Assembly (NCBI GenBank): GCA_026003395.1
Contig: BPHE01000012.1
Span: forward strand, 1 to 64,000
DNA length: 64,000 nt
Direction of reading: 5' to 3'
From: Vicingaceae bacterium
GTDB taxonomy: Bacteria; Bacteroidota; Bacteroidia; Flavobacteriales_E; Vicingaceae
The translations under genes were made by a program, and so were the position numbers. The notes beneath the pieces were generated by a model. That model saw only the letters and a list, made by a program, of their open reading frames with translations, was not told the DNA's origin and searched no databases. Each line of letters begins with the position of its first letter. Within the stretch, counting starts at the first letter, position 1. Shown in pieces: positions 31,670 through 41,600 of this stretch.

Positions 31670-32902
31670 TCAGGAAGTGGCTTTTCTTGCAGAAACTTTG
31701 TTGTGAAGTGTATAGCCGTCGTATTTGGGTAGGGCTTCTTTTAAACACTCAATTGCTTTAATTATCAAGTTTGTTTCGAGCACGTAAGCAATGCGCACTT
31801 GATTTTTCCCGGTCTCCGGATTGGCGTAAAATCCTGTAGCAGGTGCCATCATCACTGTATACCCGTCTTTTTCGAAATGCTCCAACATCCATTGACAAAA
31901 ACGGTCGGCATCGTCAATGGGCAATTCTGCCACCGTATAAAAAGCACCTCCCGGTGTGGGACAGTAAACTCCTTCAATGGAGTTTAATCCTTCGACCAAT
32001 ACATTTCTTCTTTGGATATATTCTTCGATTACATTGTTGAAGTATGAACTTGGTGTTTCTAATGCAGCCTCACCTGCAATCTGTCCAAAAGTAGGTGGGC
32101 TTAATCTTGCCTGTGCAAATTTCAGGGCAGCGTCGTATACTTGAGGGTTTTTAGTGACAAGAGCTCCGATTCTAGCCCCACACATACTATAACGTTTAGA
32201 TATAGAGTCAATCATTACCAAATGGTCTTCCAACCCTTCCAAACACATGATACTGAAGTGTTTTTTTCCATCGTAAGTAAACTCCCTGTAAACTTCATCG
32301 GCAAATAAAAAGAGATTGTGTTTTTTGACGATTTTTCCGAGTTTTTCTATTTCTTCGCGGGTATAGAGATAACCGGTGGGATTCCCCGGATTGCATATCA
32401 ATATGGCTTTGGTTTTAGAATTGATTAACTTTTCAAATTCTTCAATCGGAGGTAGTTTAAATCCATCTTTGATGGATGAAGTTACCGGAATGATTTTGAC
32501 GCCTGCAGTTACGGCAAAACCATTGTAATTTGCATAAAAGGGCTCGGGCACGATTATTTCATCACCTTCATTCAAACATGAAAAGAAAGTGAATAACAAA
32601 GCTTCAGACCCTCCCGTTGTGATGAGTATATTGTTTTCAGAAACATGTATTCCGTGCTTTTCATAATAGGTCGAAAGTTTTTTACGATATGAAAGATTGC
32701 CGGCAGAATGGGAATATTCAATTACTTTTAGTTGTATGTTTTTAACTGCTTTAAGAGCCACCTCGGGTGTTTCAATATCAGGTTGGCCGATATTCAAATG
32801 TATAACTTTTATCCCATTTCTTTTGGCTTGTTCCGCAAAAGGCACAAGCTTTCTGATAGGTGAGGGCGGCATTAATTGCCCTCTATTGGAAATTTGCGGC
32901 AT
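31670..32902 (-). CDS. Class I/II aminotransferase (aspartate-type)
   Basis: This 410-residue PLP enzyme has fold type I motifs: HLNIGQPDIETPE at the N-terminus, TTGGSEALLF, LICNPGNPTGYLY, FADEVYREFTY, the PLP lysine K236 in SISKRYSMCGARIG, and a C-terminal arginine region in NQVRIAYV. The substrate is probably aspartate or another common amino acid with 2-oxoglutarate; motifs alone do not separate aspartate from broader aminotransferases. It is the last gene of a tight run with the AIM24-like and ABC-lipoprotein genes (15 and 3 bp gaps). Confidence 0.82.
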   Translation of the reverse strand: MPQISNRGQLMPPSPIRKLVPFAEQAKRNGIKVIHLNIGQPDIETPEVALKAVKNIQLKVIEYSHSAGNLSYRKKLSTYYEKHGIHVSENNILITTGGSEALLFTFFSCLNEGDEIIVPEPFYANYNGFAVTAGVKIIPVTSSIKDGFKLPPIEEFEKLINSKTKAILICNPGNPTGYLYTREEIEKLGKIVKKHNLFLFADEVYREFTYDGKKHFSIMCLEGLEDHLVMIDSISKRYSMCGARIGALVTKNPQVYDAALKFAQARLSPPTFGQIAGEAALETPSSYFNNVIEEYIQRRNVLVEGLNSIEGVYCPTPGGAFYTVAELPIDDADRFCQWMLEHFEKDGYTVMMAPATGFYANPETGKNQVRIAYVLETNLIIKAIECLKEALPKYDGYTLHNKVSARKATS

Positions 32903-32917
32903 TTTTATTTGATTTTA

Positions 32918-33718
32918 TTAGTAATTATCTCCATCCAACATTCTTCCTAAACCTCCGAGTATACTCCCTTCTTCTTTACCCTTTCCTCCGTATGCCGATG
33001 CATAAGATAAAATTCTATTGGCCAAACGGCTAATTGGTAAAGATTGAATCCATACGGTTCCTTCGCCTGTAAGGGTGGCAAAAAACATTCCTTCCCCTCC
33101 AAACAACATATTTTTTATTCCTTTTACAAATTGAATATCATAATCTATGCCGCCGGTGAATCCAACAAGACACCCGGTATCCACACGCAATTGTTCTCCC
33201 CGAGACAACTTTTTTTCAATAATCGTTCCCCCTGAATGCAAAAAGGCCCATCCGTCGCCCTCAATCTTTTCCATGATAAAACCCTCGCCACCAAACAATC
33301 CGGCTCCAATTCTTTTTTGAAATTCAATACCAATGGAAACACCTTTGGCAGCACATAAAAAAGCATCTTTTTGACAAATAATTTTATGACCATAGTTTTT
33401 CAAATCAAGTGGAATGATTTTACCCGGATAAGGTGAGGCAAAACATACCCTTTGTTTTCCACTACCGCTGTTAGTATATACAGTCATAAACAAACTTTCT
33501 CCTACAAGCAGGCGCTTTCCGGCGGATACAAGCTTTCCAAAGAATCCTTGGGAAGGTTGGGAGCCGTCTCCGAAAATGGTTTGCATTTCGATGTGAGTAT
33601 CCATCATCATCATGCTTCCCGCTTCTGCAACTACCGATTCACCCGGGTCGAGTTCGATCTCGACGCATTGCATCTCTTCACCGAAAATCTTATAATCTAT
33701 TTCGTGAGAATTATACAT
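32918..33718 (-). CDS. AIM24/TIGR00266-family protein
   Basis: This 266-residue protein matches the AIM24-like family: [32 protein letters not shown] at the start (in parts [10 protein letters not shown] and EAGSMMMM), the glycine-rich [28 protein letters not shown], and [14 protein letters not shown]. The fold is a triplicated beta-roll. No biochemical role is established in bacteria. The gene sits 3 bp after the peptide-binding lipoprotein gene and before the aminotransferase, so it is likely cotranscribed. Confidence 0.85.
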   Translation of the reverse strand: MYNSHEIDYKIFGEEMQCVEIELDPGESVVAEAGSMMMMDTHIEMQTIFGDGSQPSQGFFGKLVSAGKRLLVGESLFMTVYTNSGSGKQRVCFASPYPGKIIPLDLKNYGHKIICQKDAFLCAAKGVSIGIEFQKRIGAGLFGGEGFIMEKIEGDGWAFLHSGGTIIEKKLSRGEQLRVDTGCLVGFTGGIDYDIQFVKGIKNMLFGGEGMFFATLTGEGTVWIQSLPISRLANRILSYASAYGGKGKEEGSILGGLGRMLDGDNY

Positions 33719-33721
33719 AAA

Positions 33722-35446
33722 CTATTCTTTATCGAACCAAACTTGAGAAAAATCTCTGTATTCCATGGCATTGGCAGGGAAATTTTTAACGTATATTTGT
33801 AATAATCGGGTATTTTCATCATAAAATATGGGCATGATTGCAGCATCATTTATAGCCACTTGATCGGCCTGACGGAACAAATCATATTGTTTGACAGGGT
33901 CTGTTTCTCTCAAGGCGGCTTCAAACAATGAATCAAACTTTGCACTTTGATATCTGACCGAGTTAATATAAGATTTTGTATTTAAATCGGAAGGAACATG
34001 CTTTCCGTAAAACATATTCAAGAAATTTTCAGGGTCGGGATAATCGGCTACCCAACCGGCTCTCCAGAATTTTGCCTTTCCTGTTTCGTAATTTTCAAGG
34101 TGTTGGGCAAATTGCAAAACTTCTATATTGACTTCTATATTGAGATTTTCTTTCAACATTTTTTGAATCACTTCGGCAGTATGGATATTCCGGTCACCAC
34201 CACCGCTGTTGATTTGAAGTGTTAATTTAGGGAATCCTTTTCCGTTGGGATAGCCGGCCTCAGCCAACAATTGTCTGGCTTTTTCGGGGTCATAAGTATA
34301 TCCTTTAATTTTTTCGTATTCGTAACCTTTAATGGGAGGTACAATTCCATAAATGGCGGGTCGGCCTTCACCTTGTAAAGTGTAGTTGACGATTGACTCC
34401 CTGTCAATAGCATAATTGAATGCCTGACGCACTTTTACATTGTCAAAAGGAGGAAGTTTGTGTTGAAATCCATAGTAATAGATACTCAAAGCCGGCACTA
34501 CCTGCATTTCAAAAGGACGGTTGCCTCCCTTCTTGGCCTCTTCAAACTCTGCAACTACTTCTTTGATCATTTCAAGCGGTAAACGAAATACCATGTCTAG
34601 GTTCCCCTTACGGAATTCAACCAATTCCGATTTCTTTTCTTTAATAAATGAGTATTTTATAGCGTCGAGATACGGTAATTGATTGCCATACATATCAATC
34701 CCCCAATAATCAGGATTTCTTTCAAGAATAACATACTCACCTTCCTTGAGGGTTTTTACTCTAAAAGGTCCGGTCCCCACGCATTTAACACGCATTTCAA
34801 CACCATATTTTTCAAACGCTTCTTTGGGATAAACCCAACATGCAGAATGAGAAAGAATTTTCAAAAATGTAGAAAATGGGTAATTCAATTCAATTTTTAG
34901 CGTATAATCATCGATGACTTTAATGCCTTCAACACCTCCGGGCAATGGATTTTTGTTTTTTGTGGACTCATAATATTCATTTGCACCTTTTACTTTGTCT
35001 TTAAAAAGCCAAAACATTTGATTTTCAGGAAAGCTTTCACATATTTTATCTAAACAATATTTAAAATCATGAGCAGTTACTTCACGGCCTTTGCCATCAG
35101 GGAAGCATGGGTCATCATGAAACTTCACTCCTCTTCTAAGATAAAAAGTAAATTCGGTAGCATCCGGATTGATTTCCCATTTTTCGGCGATACAGGGTAT
35201 TACTGACAGGTCTTCCTGGTTAAGTTTTACAAGGCCTTCATAGATCTGATTGGTAATCCGGTGTGCAACTACCTCTGTGACGTTGAGTGGATATAAACTT
35301 CGAAAGTCCTCCGTTTCATTTACTCTAAAAACACCTCCGTATTTAATCCCACCTTTTCCCAATCTGCTTTCAGATTGTTTTTTTTCTTTCCCGCCACAGG
35401 CAATAAGCATCACTGCGGCAAATAGATATAATATTCCTCTTTTCAT
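33722..35446 (-). CDS. Peptide-type ABC transporter substrate-binding lipoprotein
   Basis: This 574-residue protein is a solute-binding protein of family 5 (DppA/OppA type). The lipoprotein signal ends at C17 in LIACGGK, so it is anchored in a membrane. Family motifs are visible: LYPLNVTEVVAHRITNQIYE, then EFTFYLRRGVKFHDD, YPFSTFLKILSH, GTGPFRVKTLKEGEYVILERNPDYWG, FDNVKVRQAFNYAIDRESIV, and DYPDPENFL. It lacks permease and ATPase neighbours here, so they must be elsewhere. A good promoter is at 35469-35499. The substrate is probably a peptide but cannot be read from sequence. Confidence 0.87.
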   Translation of the reverse strand: MKRGILYLFAAVMLIACGGKEKKQSESRLGKGGIKYGGVFRVNETEDFRSLYPLNVTEVVAHRITNQIYEGLVKLNQEDLSVIPCIAEKWEINPDATEFTFYLRRGVKFHDDPCFPDGKGREVTAHDFKYCLDKICESFPENQMFWLFKDKVKGANEYYESTKNKNPLPGGVEGIKVIDDYTLKIELNYPFSTFLKILSHSACWVYPKEAFEKYGVEMRVKCVGTGPFRVKTLKEGEYVILERNPDYWGIDMYGNQLPYLDAIKYSFIKEKKSELVEFRKGNLDMVFRLPLEMIKEVVAEFEEAKKGGNRPFEMQVVPALSIYYYGFQHKLPPFDNVKVRQAFNYAIDRESIVNYTLQGEGRPAIYGIVPPIKGYEYEKIKGYTYDPEKARQLLAEAGYPNGKGFPKLTLQINSGGGDRNIHTAEVIQKMLKENLNIEVNIEVLQFAQHLENYETGKAKFWRAGWVADYPDPENFLNMFYGKHVPSDLNTKSYINSVRYQSAKFDSLFEAALRETDPVKQYDLFRQADQVAINDAAIMPIFYDENTRLLQIYVKNFPANAMEYRDFSQVWFDKE

Positions 35447-35468
35447 ATACGTAAAATTTCCTATTGCA

Positions 35469-35499
35469 CAAAGATAATTATTGAAAAATAATATGCAAA
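35469..35499 (-). promoter_or_regulatory. Bacteroidota-type promoter of the SBP gene
   Basis: On the minus strand TTTG (35496-35499) and TATCTTTG (35469-35476) are separated by 19 bp, matching the -33/-7 consensus. The ATG is 22 bp downstream at 35446. Confidence 0.7.
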
Positions 35500-35619
35500 T
35501 TAAAGTTAAAAAAACTTTTAGTTTTTATTTGAATTTAATGTTCGATTATTCTATACCATTATTTTATAGTACGTCTGTTTTTGATTGATATTTAATAGAA
35601 ATTTCTGCCGGATATGAAT

Positions 35620-37143
35620 TTATTTTTTTATGATATCATATAGATCTGTCCTTCTGTCTTTTAAATTTTTCACACTTCCGAAATTATGAAGCTCCCTCAA
35701 TAAATCGAGATCTACATCTGCAATAAGAATCATTTCGGTGTTGGCTGTGGCTTGTGCTTTTATGCCATCTGCCGGGAATGCAAAATCACAGGGAGTCAAA
35801 ACCATGGATTGAGCGTATTGAATGTCCATATTGTGAACATTTGGCAAGTTGCCTACACTACCGGCAATGGCAACATAACACTCGTTTTCAACAGCTCGGG
35901 CAAGAGCGCAGTTTCTAACACGGGAATAACCGTTTTGAGTATCTGTGAGAAATGGTACAAACAATATGTTCATACCATCCAAAGCCAATAGTCTTGATAA
36001 TTCAGGGAATTCTACGTCGTAGCAAATCAATATTCCTATTTTTCCGCAATCGGTGTCAAAAGTAGTGATTTGGTTTCCTCCATGCATACCCCAAACTCTT
36101 TGCTCATCAGGAGTGACGTGTATCTTTTCGTACTTATCCACCTTACCGTTTCTATGGCATAAAAAACCAACGTTATACAGTTCGTTTCCTCTTAATTCGG
36201 GCATGCTGCCGGTGATTATATTGACGTTATATTTAATGGATAATTTACAAAATTCGTTGACAATATCCGGCGTGTATTTAGCCAACATTCTTATGGCTTC
36301 GGGCTCGCTTAAATGATTGTAGGCAGCCATGAGCGGTGCATTGAAAAATTCTGGAAACAATACAAAATCGCTTTTATAAGCACCAAGTGCATCTACAAAA
36401 TATTCCACTTGGTCCATTAGGTCTTCCAATGTGTTATATGGTCGCATCTGCCACTGCACCAAACCAATCCGTACGATGCTTTTTGTTGTTTTCAGATTTT
36501 TGGAGGGTTTTTGATAATAAATATTTTCCCATTTCAATAAAACAGCATATTCTTTTGATGCTTTATCCCCTTCAAGATATCCTTGCAAAATCCTTACAGG
36601 GATAAATCCGTTGGACAAATGGAAGTTTAAAACCGGGTCGCTAATTTCCTTGGCTCTAACTTTCTCAATATATTCTTTTGGGGAAAGTGCATTGGCATAT
36701 TGATGATAGTTAGGAATTCTACCACCAAAAATGATAGACCTCAAATTTAGTTTTTCGCATAAATCTTTGCGGTAATCATATAACCTTCGGCCTATACGCA
36801 TTCCACGAAACCTAGGCCTGACAAAAACATCAATTCCATAGAGCACATTGCCTTTAGGATTGTGTGTGGCAAAAGTATAATTGGCAGTAATTTCTTTGTA
36901 AGTGTGGTTGTCGTCAAATTGATCATAGTCAACAATAATAGAAAGAGCACAACCGGCCAATTCTCCATTAACTTTTACCACAACCTGGCCTTCAGGGAAA
37001 ATTTCAACCAGTTTTTCAATATGATGTTTTTTCCAGAAAGCATCAGGCATAGACGGATAGGCCTCTATCATAGCTTTTTTCAGCTCATCATAATCTTCTA
37101 TTTTTAATAAAGTCAGTTCGATGTTCAGTGGTCTTTCTTCCAT
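35620..37143 (-). CDS. GNAT acetyltransferase-nitrilase fusion
   Basis: This 507-residue protein joins two domains. Residues about 8-200 are GNAT-like, with the acetyl-CoA loop in RPRFRGMRIGRRLYDYR. Residues about 222-490 are a carbon-nitrogen hydrolase with the E-K-C triad: E265 (LFPEFFNAP), K340 (YEKIHVTPDE) and C374 (GILICYDVEFPE). Such fusions are known in many bacteria, but their substrate is not established. The gene follows xth by 44 bp on the same strand. Confidence 0.87.
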   Translation of the reverse strand: MEERPLNIELTLLKIEDYDELKKAMIEAYPSMPDAFWKKHHIEKLVEIFPEGQVVVKVNGELAGCALSIIVDYDQFDDNHTYKEITANYTFATHNPKGNVLYGIDVFVRPRFRGMRIGRRLYDYRKDLCEKLNLRSIIFGGRIPNYHQYANALSPKEYIEKVRAKEISDPVLNFHLSNGFIPVRILQGYLEGDKASKEYAVLLKWENIYYQKPSKNLKTTKSIVRIGLVQWQMRPYNTLEDLMDQVEYFVDALGAYKSDFVLFPEFFNAPLMAAYNHLSEPEAIRMLAKYTPDIVNEFCKLSIKYNVNIITGSMPELRGNELYNVGFLCHRNGKVDKYEKIHVTPDEQRVWGMHGGNQITTFDTDCGKIGILICYDVEFPELSRLLALDGMNILFVPFLTDTQNGYSRVRNCALARAVENECYVAIAGSVGNLPNVHNMDIQYAQSMVLTPCDFAFPADGIKAQATANTEMILIADVDLDLLRELHNFGSVKNLKDRRTDLYDIIKK

Positions 37144-37187
37144 AAGTTTTTTGTCTTTAATTTACAGTTTTTTTCAATTAAAAAAAA

Positions 37188-37949
37188 TTAAAAAATGTCA
37201 AGTAATACCGGGCAATGATCAGAATGTTTTGCTTCTGGGAGTATTTTGCATCCGTTCAAGTATGGCAAAAGATTTTCAGTGACAAAAAAATAATCTATGC
37301 GCCAGCCTAAATTTCTTGCTCTTGCATTGGCTCTAAAACTCCACCATGTGTATTGGCCGGGATTTTTATTGAAATGCCTGAAAGCGTCAACCAATCCAAG
37401 ATCAACAAAACGATCCATCCAGGCACGCTCTTCGGGTAAAAAACCTGAAGAATTTTTATTTGCCACAGGGTTATGAATGTCTATTGGCTTGTGACAAATG
37501 TTGACATCACCACAAATAATAAGTTTTTCCCGATTGGCAATGCGAGGTTTTACATAGTCATAAAAATAATCAAGCCATTCGTACTTAAACTGTTGGCGAA
37601 TATCTCCGGTTGTGCCGGACGGCATATATACATTGATTAGCGAAAATTTATCAAATGTCAATTCCAGTACTCGTCCTTCGCGGTCAAACACTTGATTGTT
37701 GCATCCAATTTTCACATTTAATGGATGTATTTTAGTGAAAGTGGCAACTCCGCTATAGCCCTTTTTTTCTGCAGCATGCCAGAAAATTTCGTATCCCATT
37801 GCCTTGTAAGGATCTGCGTTGATTTGGGATAGTCCGGCTTTTACTTCCTGAAAACAAAGAATATCGGCATTTACAGATTTTATCCAGTCGGACAAACCTT
37901 TTCTTTCAGCCGCCCGTATTCCATTCACATTATAGGTTACAATTTTCAT
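37188..37949 (-). CDS. xth: Exodeoxyribonuclease III / AP endonuclease
   Basis: This 253-residue enzyme of the exonuclease III family cuts DNA at abasic sites and removes 3' blocks. Motifs are IVTYNVNGIRAAERKG, CFQEVKAG with the metal-binding glutamate, YSGVATFTK, VYMPSGTTG, ICGDVNICHKPIDIHNP, the tryptophan-rich YTWWSFRANARARNLGWRIDY (in parts) and the final KHSDHCPVLLD. ATG 37949 (MKIVTYN) matches the family; an upstream in-frame extension would add nine residues. The 1160-residue outer-membrane gene starts divergently 85 bp away. Confidence 0.92.
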   Translation of the reverse strand: MKIVTYNVNGIRAAERKGLSDWIKSVNADILCFQEVKAGLSQINADPYKAMGYEIFWHAAEKKGYSGVATFTKIHPLNVKIGCNNQVFDREGRVLELTFDKFSLINVYMPSGTTGDIRQQFKYEWLDYFYDYVKPRIANREKLIICGDVNICHKPIDIHNPVANKNSSGFLPEERAWMDRFVDLGLVDAFRHFNKNPGQYTWWSFRANARARNLGWRIDYFFVTENLLPYLNGCKILPEAKHSDHCPVLLDIF

Positions 37950-38034
37950 AACAAAATATGCGGCAATAATAAGCAAAAAGATTCGTTTGTCATTTCAGTT
38001 TCTTACTTACTCTTAACTTTACCATTTGATTTAA

Positions 38035-41000
38035 ATGGTTGTTTTGACACGTTTTATTTACCATATCAATTTTTTGGGTCAAATCTTGATCATTTTATTG
38101 ACATCAGTTTTGCAAAGCGTTTATGCTCAGTTGCCTAAAGTTTTTGTGGAAAAAACTATTGTCATAAATTCTGACACGGTATTGCTGGACTCTCTGTCTA
38201 TTGTGCCGGGATCTTTCAATATTTTTTCAAAACGAAATGATTCCATTCAAATGGTTGACGCCGATTGTTATGAATTGTTGCCTATTTCATCAAAATTAAT
38301 TTTAAAAGACAAGTCGTGCTTTGATTCGTTGATCTATGTGAGTTACCGCAGGATGGTTTGGAATTTTTCCAAAATTTATTACAATAAACCGGATTCGGTT
38401 ATTGAGTATTATTTTAAAAATCAATTATCCAAACCCTATATGCCTTCGGAACAAAACAGATATGATTTTTTTGATTGGGGCGATTTACAAAAAAATGGTA
38501 CTATCAGCAGGGGTATCATAGTCGGAAATAATCAGGATTTGTCGGTGAGTTCTTCTTTCAACTTACAATTAGCAGGGAAACTAAGTGAGGATATAGAGAT
38601 TCTTGCATCCGTATCGGACAATAATATTCCGGTGCAACCGGATGGAAATACAAGGAACCTTCAAGATTTTGACCAGGTTTATATCAAAATTTTTAATGAA
38701 AGACATGCACTAACGGTAGGGGATTATTTTTTTTCCGGTAAAGGGGGATACTTTTTGCGTTACAATAAACGTTTGCAAGGATTGAATTATATTGGGACAT
38801 TTGTAAATGCAAAGGGTGTCAAACAAAATGTTGAGACTGCTTTGGCTTTTTCTCGTGGAAAATTCGGACGGAATATAATTCAAGGGCAAGAAGGCAATCA
38901 AGGACCCTATCGATTGAAAGGGGAGCAAAATGAAACTTTTATCGTTGTGCTTGCCGGTACTGAAAAAGTTTTTGTAGATGGAAAACTCATGGTCAGAGGG
39001 CAGGATTTTGATTATATGATTAATTACAATACGGCCGAGATAGTTTTCACTCCTAAAGTGTTGATTACACAAAATACAAGAATCATAGTGGAATTTCAAT
39101 ATACAACCCAAAACTATGCACGTTCATTGATGTATGCGGGGTCCGAGTGGGAAGCGAAAAAATCAAAATATTATTTGAAGGTTTATTCCGAGCAAGATGT
39201 GAAAAGCAGGCCATTGAACCAAGAATTGGATTCTGCACGGAAAGTGTTTTTATCGCAAATAGGAGACGAGGTGGATAAAGCATTTTTTTCGGGAATTTCT
39301 CTTGACGAATATTCAAGCAACAAGATTTTATATAAAATGATCGATTCATTAGGATATGATTCGGTGTTGGTATATTCTACCAACCCCGACAGTGCAAAAT
39401 ACAAAGTCGTATTTTCTTATGTGGGTGCCGGAAATGGTAATTATGTTTTGGCCGATCTTTTGGCTGCAGGCAGAGTATATCGTTGGGTGGCACCTGTTGG
39501 AGGCATCAAACAAGGCGATTACGAGCCGGTGATTTTGCTTTATACACCACAAAAACTGCAAATGGCCACAGCCGGTGGTCAATGGTCTTTGATCAAAGGT
39601 GTGAAGCAAATGGCTGAAATGGCTGTGAGTGATTACGATCCGAATACTTTTTCGGACCTTCAATCACACACACATACCGGCTGGGCAATTAATCAACATA
39701 TTATCATAGGTAATCAAAATGATACCGGAAAAGTCATAAAGCCATTTGGCGGCTATTACACAGAATATGTTGACAGATATTTCAAACCCGTTCAATGGTA
39801 CCGAGAACCGGAATTCGACCGTCAATGGAATATCAGAGGGCAAAATATACAGGGAGATCAATGGTGGAATAAAATTTATGGAGGGGTTTCCAATAGGTTT
39901 TTTTTGTTGCGTTATGAGTTTAATACCTTTTCAGCGTCAACGATGAATGCATACCGCCATGTTTTGCATGCAAATTATGCCAAAGATAAAACTGTATGGA
40001 AAAATTCGGCCACTTTTTTGACAGGCAGAGGCATCGTCAATTCACAATATCTTACTTATAGAATCAATCCCGAACATAATATCGGTCGTTTGACCTTAGG
40101 TTTTTGGAATGATGTGGAACACAATCAGATTTTTAATGCAACGAACGATACACTTTCCAAACGGTCGTTTGCTTGGACAGAATATATGCCTTACCTTCAA
40201 ATAGGTGATTCGTCCACCAATCAATTTAAAATTTCTTATAAATACCGAGAAGATTTTTTTTCTGATTACAAAGCGTTGATCAAATCAAATTATTCTCATG
40301 ATTATGCAATGCAATCGGCTTTCATATTTAATGTAAGGCACCAATTGTCCTTGCAAATGACATACCGGCAAATAAGAATCATAGATTCATTGCTTGCGGT
40401 CAGTAAAAACAGGGATAATTTATTGTTCCGTGCCGACCATCGATATCGCAATAAGAAAGGATGGATACAATCCCAATTATACTATGAAACAGGGTCCGGT
40501 ATTGAGGCAAAAAAAGAAATCCGTTATATTGAAGTTCAACCGGGTTTAGGAACACATACCTGGATTGATTATAATAAAAATGGAGTGAAAGAAATAGGCG
40601 AATTCGAACCGGCAATTTTTTCGGACCAAGCAAATTATGTAAAAGTTATCACCAACTCAAACGACTATGTGAGTGTTTATTACGGCAATGTCAATGCTAT
40701 GATGTTTATTAAACCTGAACAGTTTTGGAGTAAGCATGAAAATTTATTCCAAAAAACTGTTGGAAAATTGAGCAATAAGTTTACATACAGGTCTGAAATA
40801 AAATCTTACCGTCCTGAAGATATTTTGTTGCCCGGTGTGTATGGCTTGAACGATACCTTTCAGATTCAATCAAATTACAGCATTGTCAACAGTGTTTTTG
40901 TAAATAGGAATAATTCCGTTTGGAATGCTGAGTGGAATAAAGGAACCTTCTATCAACGAAATTTCTTATTGACCGGATTTGATTTGCGATCCACAATGTT

Positions 41001-41517
41001 TGATGAAGTGCGGTTGAGGTTGAATCCTTCAAAAGAATGGTATACATCATGGCATTGGAAAAAATCTTTCAAACTATCATCATCCGACCTTTCAGCCGGC
41101 AGAAACTACTTTTTGACCATAGATGAATATGCCCCTGAAATTGTATGGCAACCAAACAATTATTTTAGAATTACGGCCAACTATAGTTATCAAATAAAAC
41201 AAAACAAGCAGGAATTTGGAGGAGAAAAGGCGCAAATACATCGACCTGCTTTGGAATTAAGATATAATGTGGCCACTAAGGCCTCATATCAATTAAAGGT
41301 TCAATATGTGTTGATTAATTATCAAGGAACTACCAATACTCCCGTGGCTTTTGATATGCTGGAAAGTTTAAATCCGGGACAAAATTGGATCGTATCGGCT
41401 GCCTGGCAAAAAGTTATCAATAGAAATATGCAAGTGAATTTAATTTATAACGGACGAATCACGCCAGATAATAAATTTATTCAGACGGGCAATTTGCAGG
41501 TGAGAGCATTTTTTTAA
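38035..41517 (+). CDS. Large outer-membrane beta-barrel protein, function unknown
   Basis: This 1160-residue protein has a signal peptide (hydrophobic 12-30, cleavage after VYAQ). From about 150 it is dominated by amphipathic beta strands. A stretch around residues 310-350 (VFVDGKLMVRGQDFDYMI, then AEIVFTPKVL) resembles repeat units of the type IX translocon protein SprA, and NNQDLSVSSSFNLQLAGKL with EILASVSDNNIPVQPDG resembles the same family of surface barrels. It is far shorter than SprA. It ends in F-F (QVRAFF), as expected for a BAM substrate. No specific function is recognised. Upstream is divergent xth; downstream is an unrelated hydrolase. Confidence 0.72.
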   Translation: MVVLTRFIYHINFLGQILIILLTSVLQSVYAQLPKVFVEKTIVINSDTVLLDSLSIVPGSFNIFSKRNDSIQMVDADCYELLPISSKLILKDKSCFDSLIYVSYRRMVWNFSKIYYNKPDSVIEYYFKNQLSKPYMPSEQNRYDFFDWGDLQKNGTISRGIIVGNNQDLSVSSSFNLQLAGKLSEDIEILASVSDNNIPVQPDGNTRNLQDFDQVYIKIFNERHALTVGDYFFSGKGGYFLRYNKRLQGLNYIGTFVNAKGVKQNVETALAFSRGKFGRNIIQGQEGNQGPYRLKGEQNETFIVVLAGTEKVFVDGKLMVRGQDFDYMINYNTAEIVFTPKVLITQNTRIIVEFQYTTQNYARSLMYAGSEWEAKKSKYYLKVYSEQDVKSRPLNQELDSARKVFLSQIGDEVDKAFFSGISLDEYSSNKILYKMIDSLGYDSVLVYSTNPDSAKYKVVFSYVGAGNGNYVLADLLAAGRVYRWVAPVGGIKQGDYEPVILLYTPQKLQMATAGGQWSLIKGVKQMAEMAVSDYDPNTFSDLQSHTHTGWAINQHIIIGNQNDTGKVIKPFGGYYTEYVDRYFKPVQWYREPEFDRQWNIRGQNIQGDQWWNKIYGGVSNRFFLLRYEFNTFSASTMNAYRHVLHANYAKDKTVWKNSATFLTGRGIVNSQYLTYRINPEHNIGRLTLGFWNDVEHNQIFNATNDTLSKRSFAWTEYMPYLQIGDSSTNQFKISYKYREDFFSDYKALIKSNYSHDYAMQSAFIFNVRHQLSLQMTYRQIRIIDSLLAVSKNRDNLLFRADHRYRNKKGWIQSQLYYETGSGIEAKKEIRYIEVQPGLGTHTWIDYNKNGVKEIGEFEPAIFSDQANYVKVITNSNDYVSVYYGNVNAMMFIKPEQFWSKHENLFQKTVGKLSNKFTYRSEIKSYRPEDILLPGVYGLNDTFQIQSNYSIVNSVFVNRNNSVWNAEWNKGTFYQRNFLLTGFDLRSTMFDEVRLRLNPSKEWYTSWHWKKSFKLSSSDLSAGRNYFLTIDEYAPEIVWQPNNYFRITANYSYQIKQNKQEFGGEKAQIHRPALELRYNVATKASYQLKVQYVLINYQGTTNTPVAFDMLESLNPGQNWIVSAAWQKVINRNMQVNLIYNGRITPDNKFIQTGNLQVRAFF

Positions 41518-41568
41518 GATTGAAGAAGCATTGAACTACATTGATGGTTCCTATTTAAACGAATGAGG

Positions 41569-41576
41569 TAATTTTG
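41569..41576 (+). promoter_or_regulatory. -7 box of the alpha/beta hydrolase gene
   Basis: TAATTTTG matches TAnnTTTG and lies 25 bp before the ATG at 41601. Confidence 0.45.
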
Positions 41577-41600
41577 TTTGGTTTAATAAAAATTTACATT

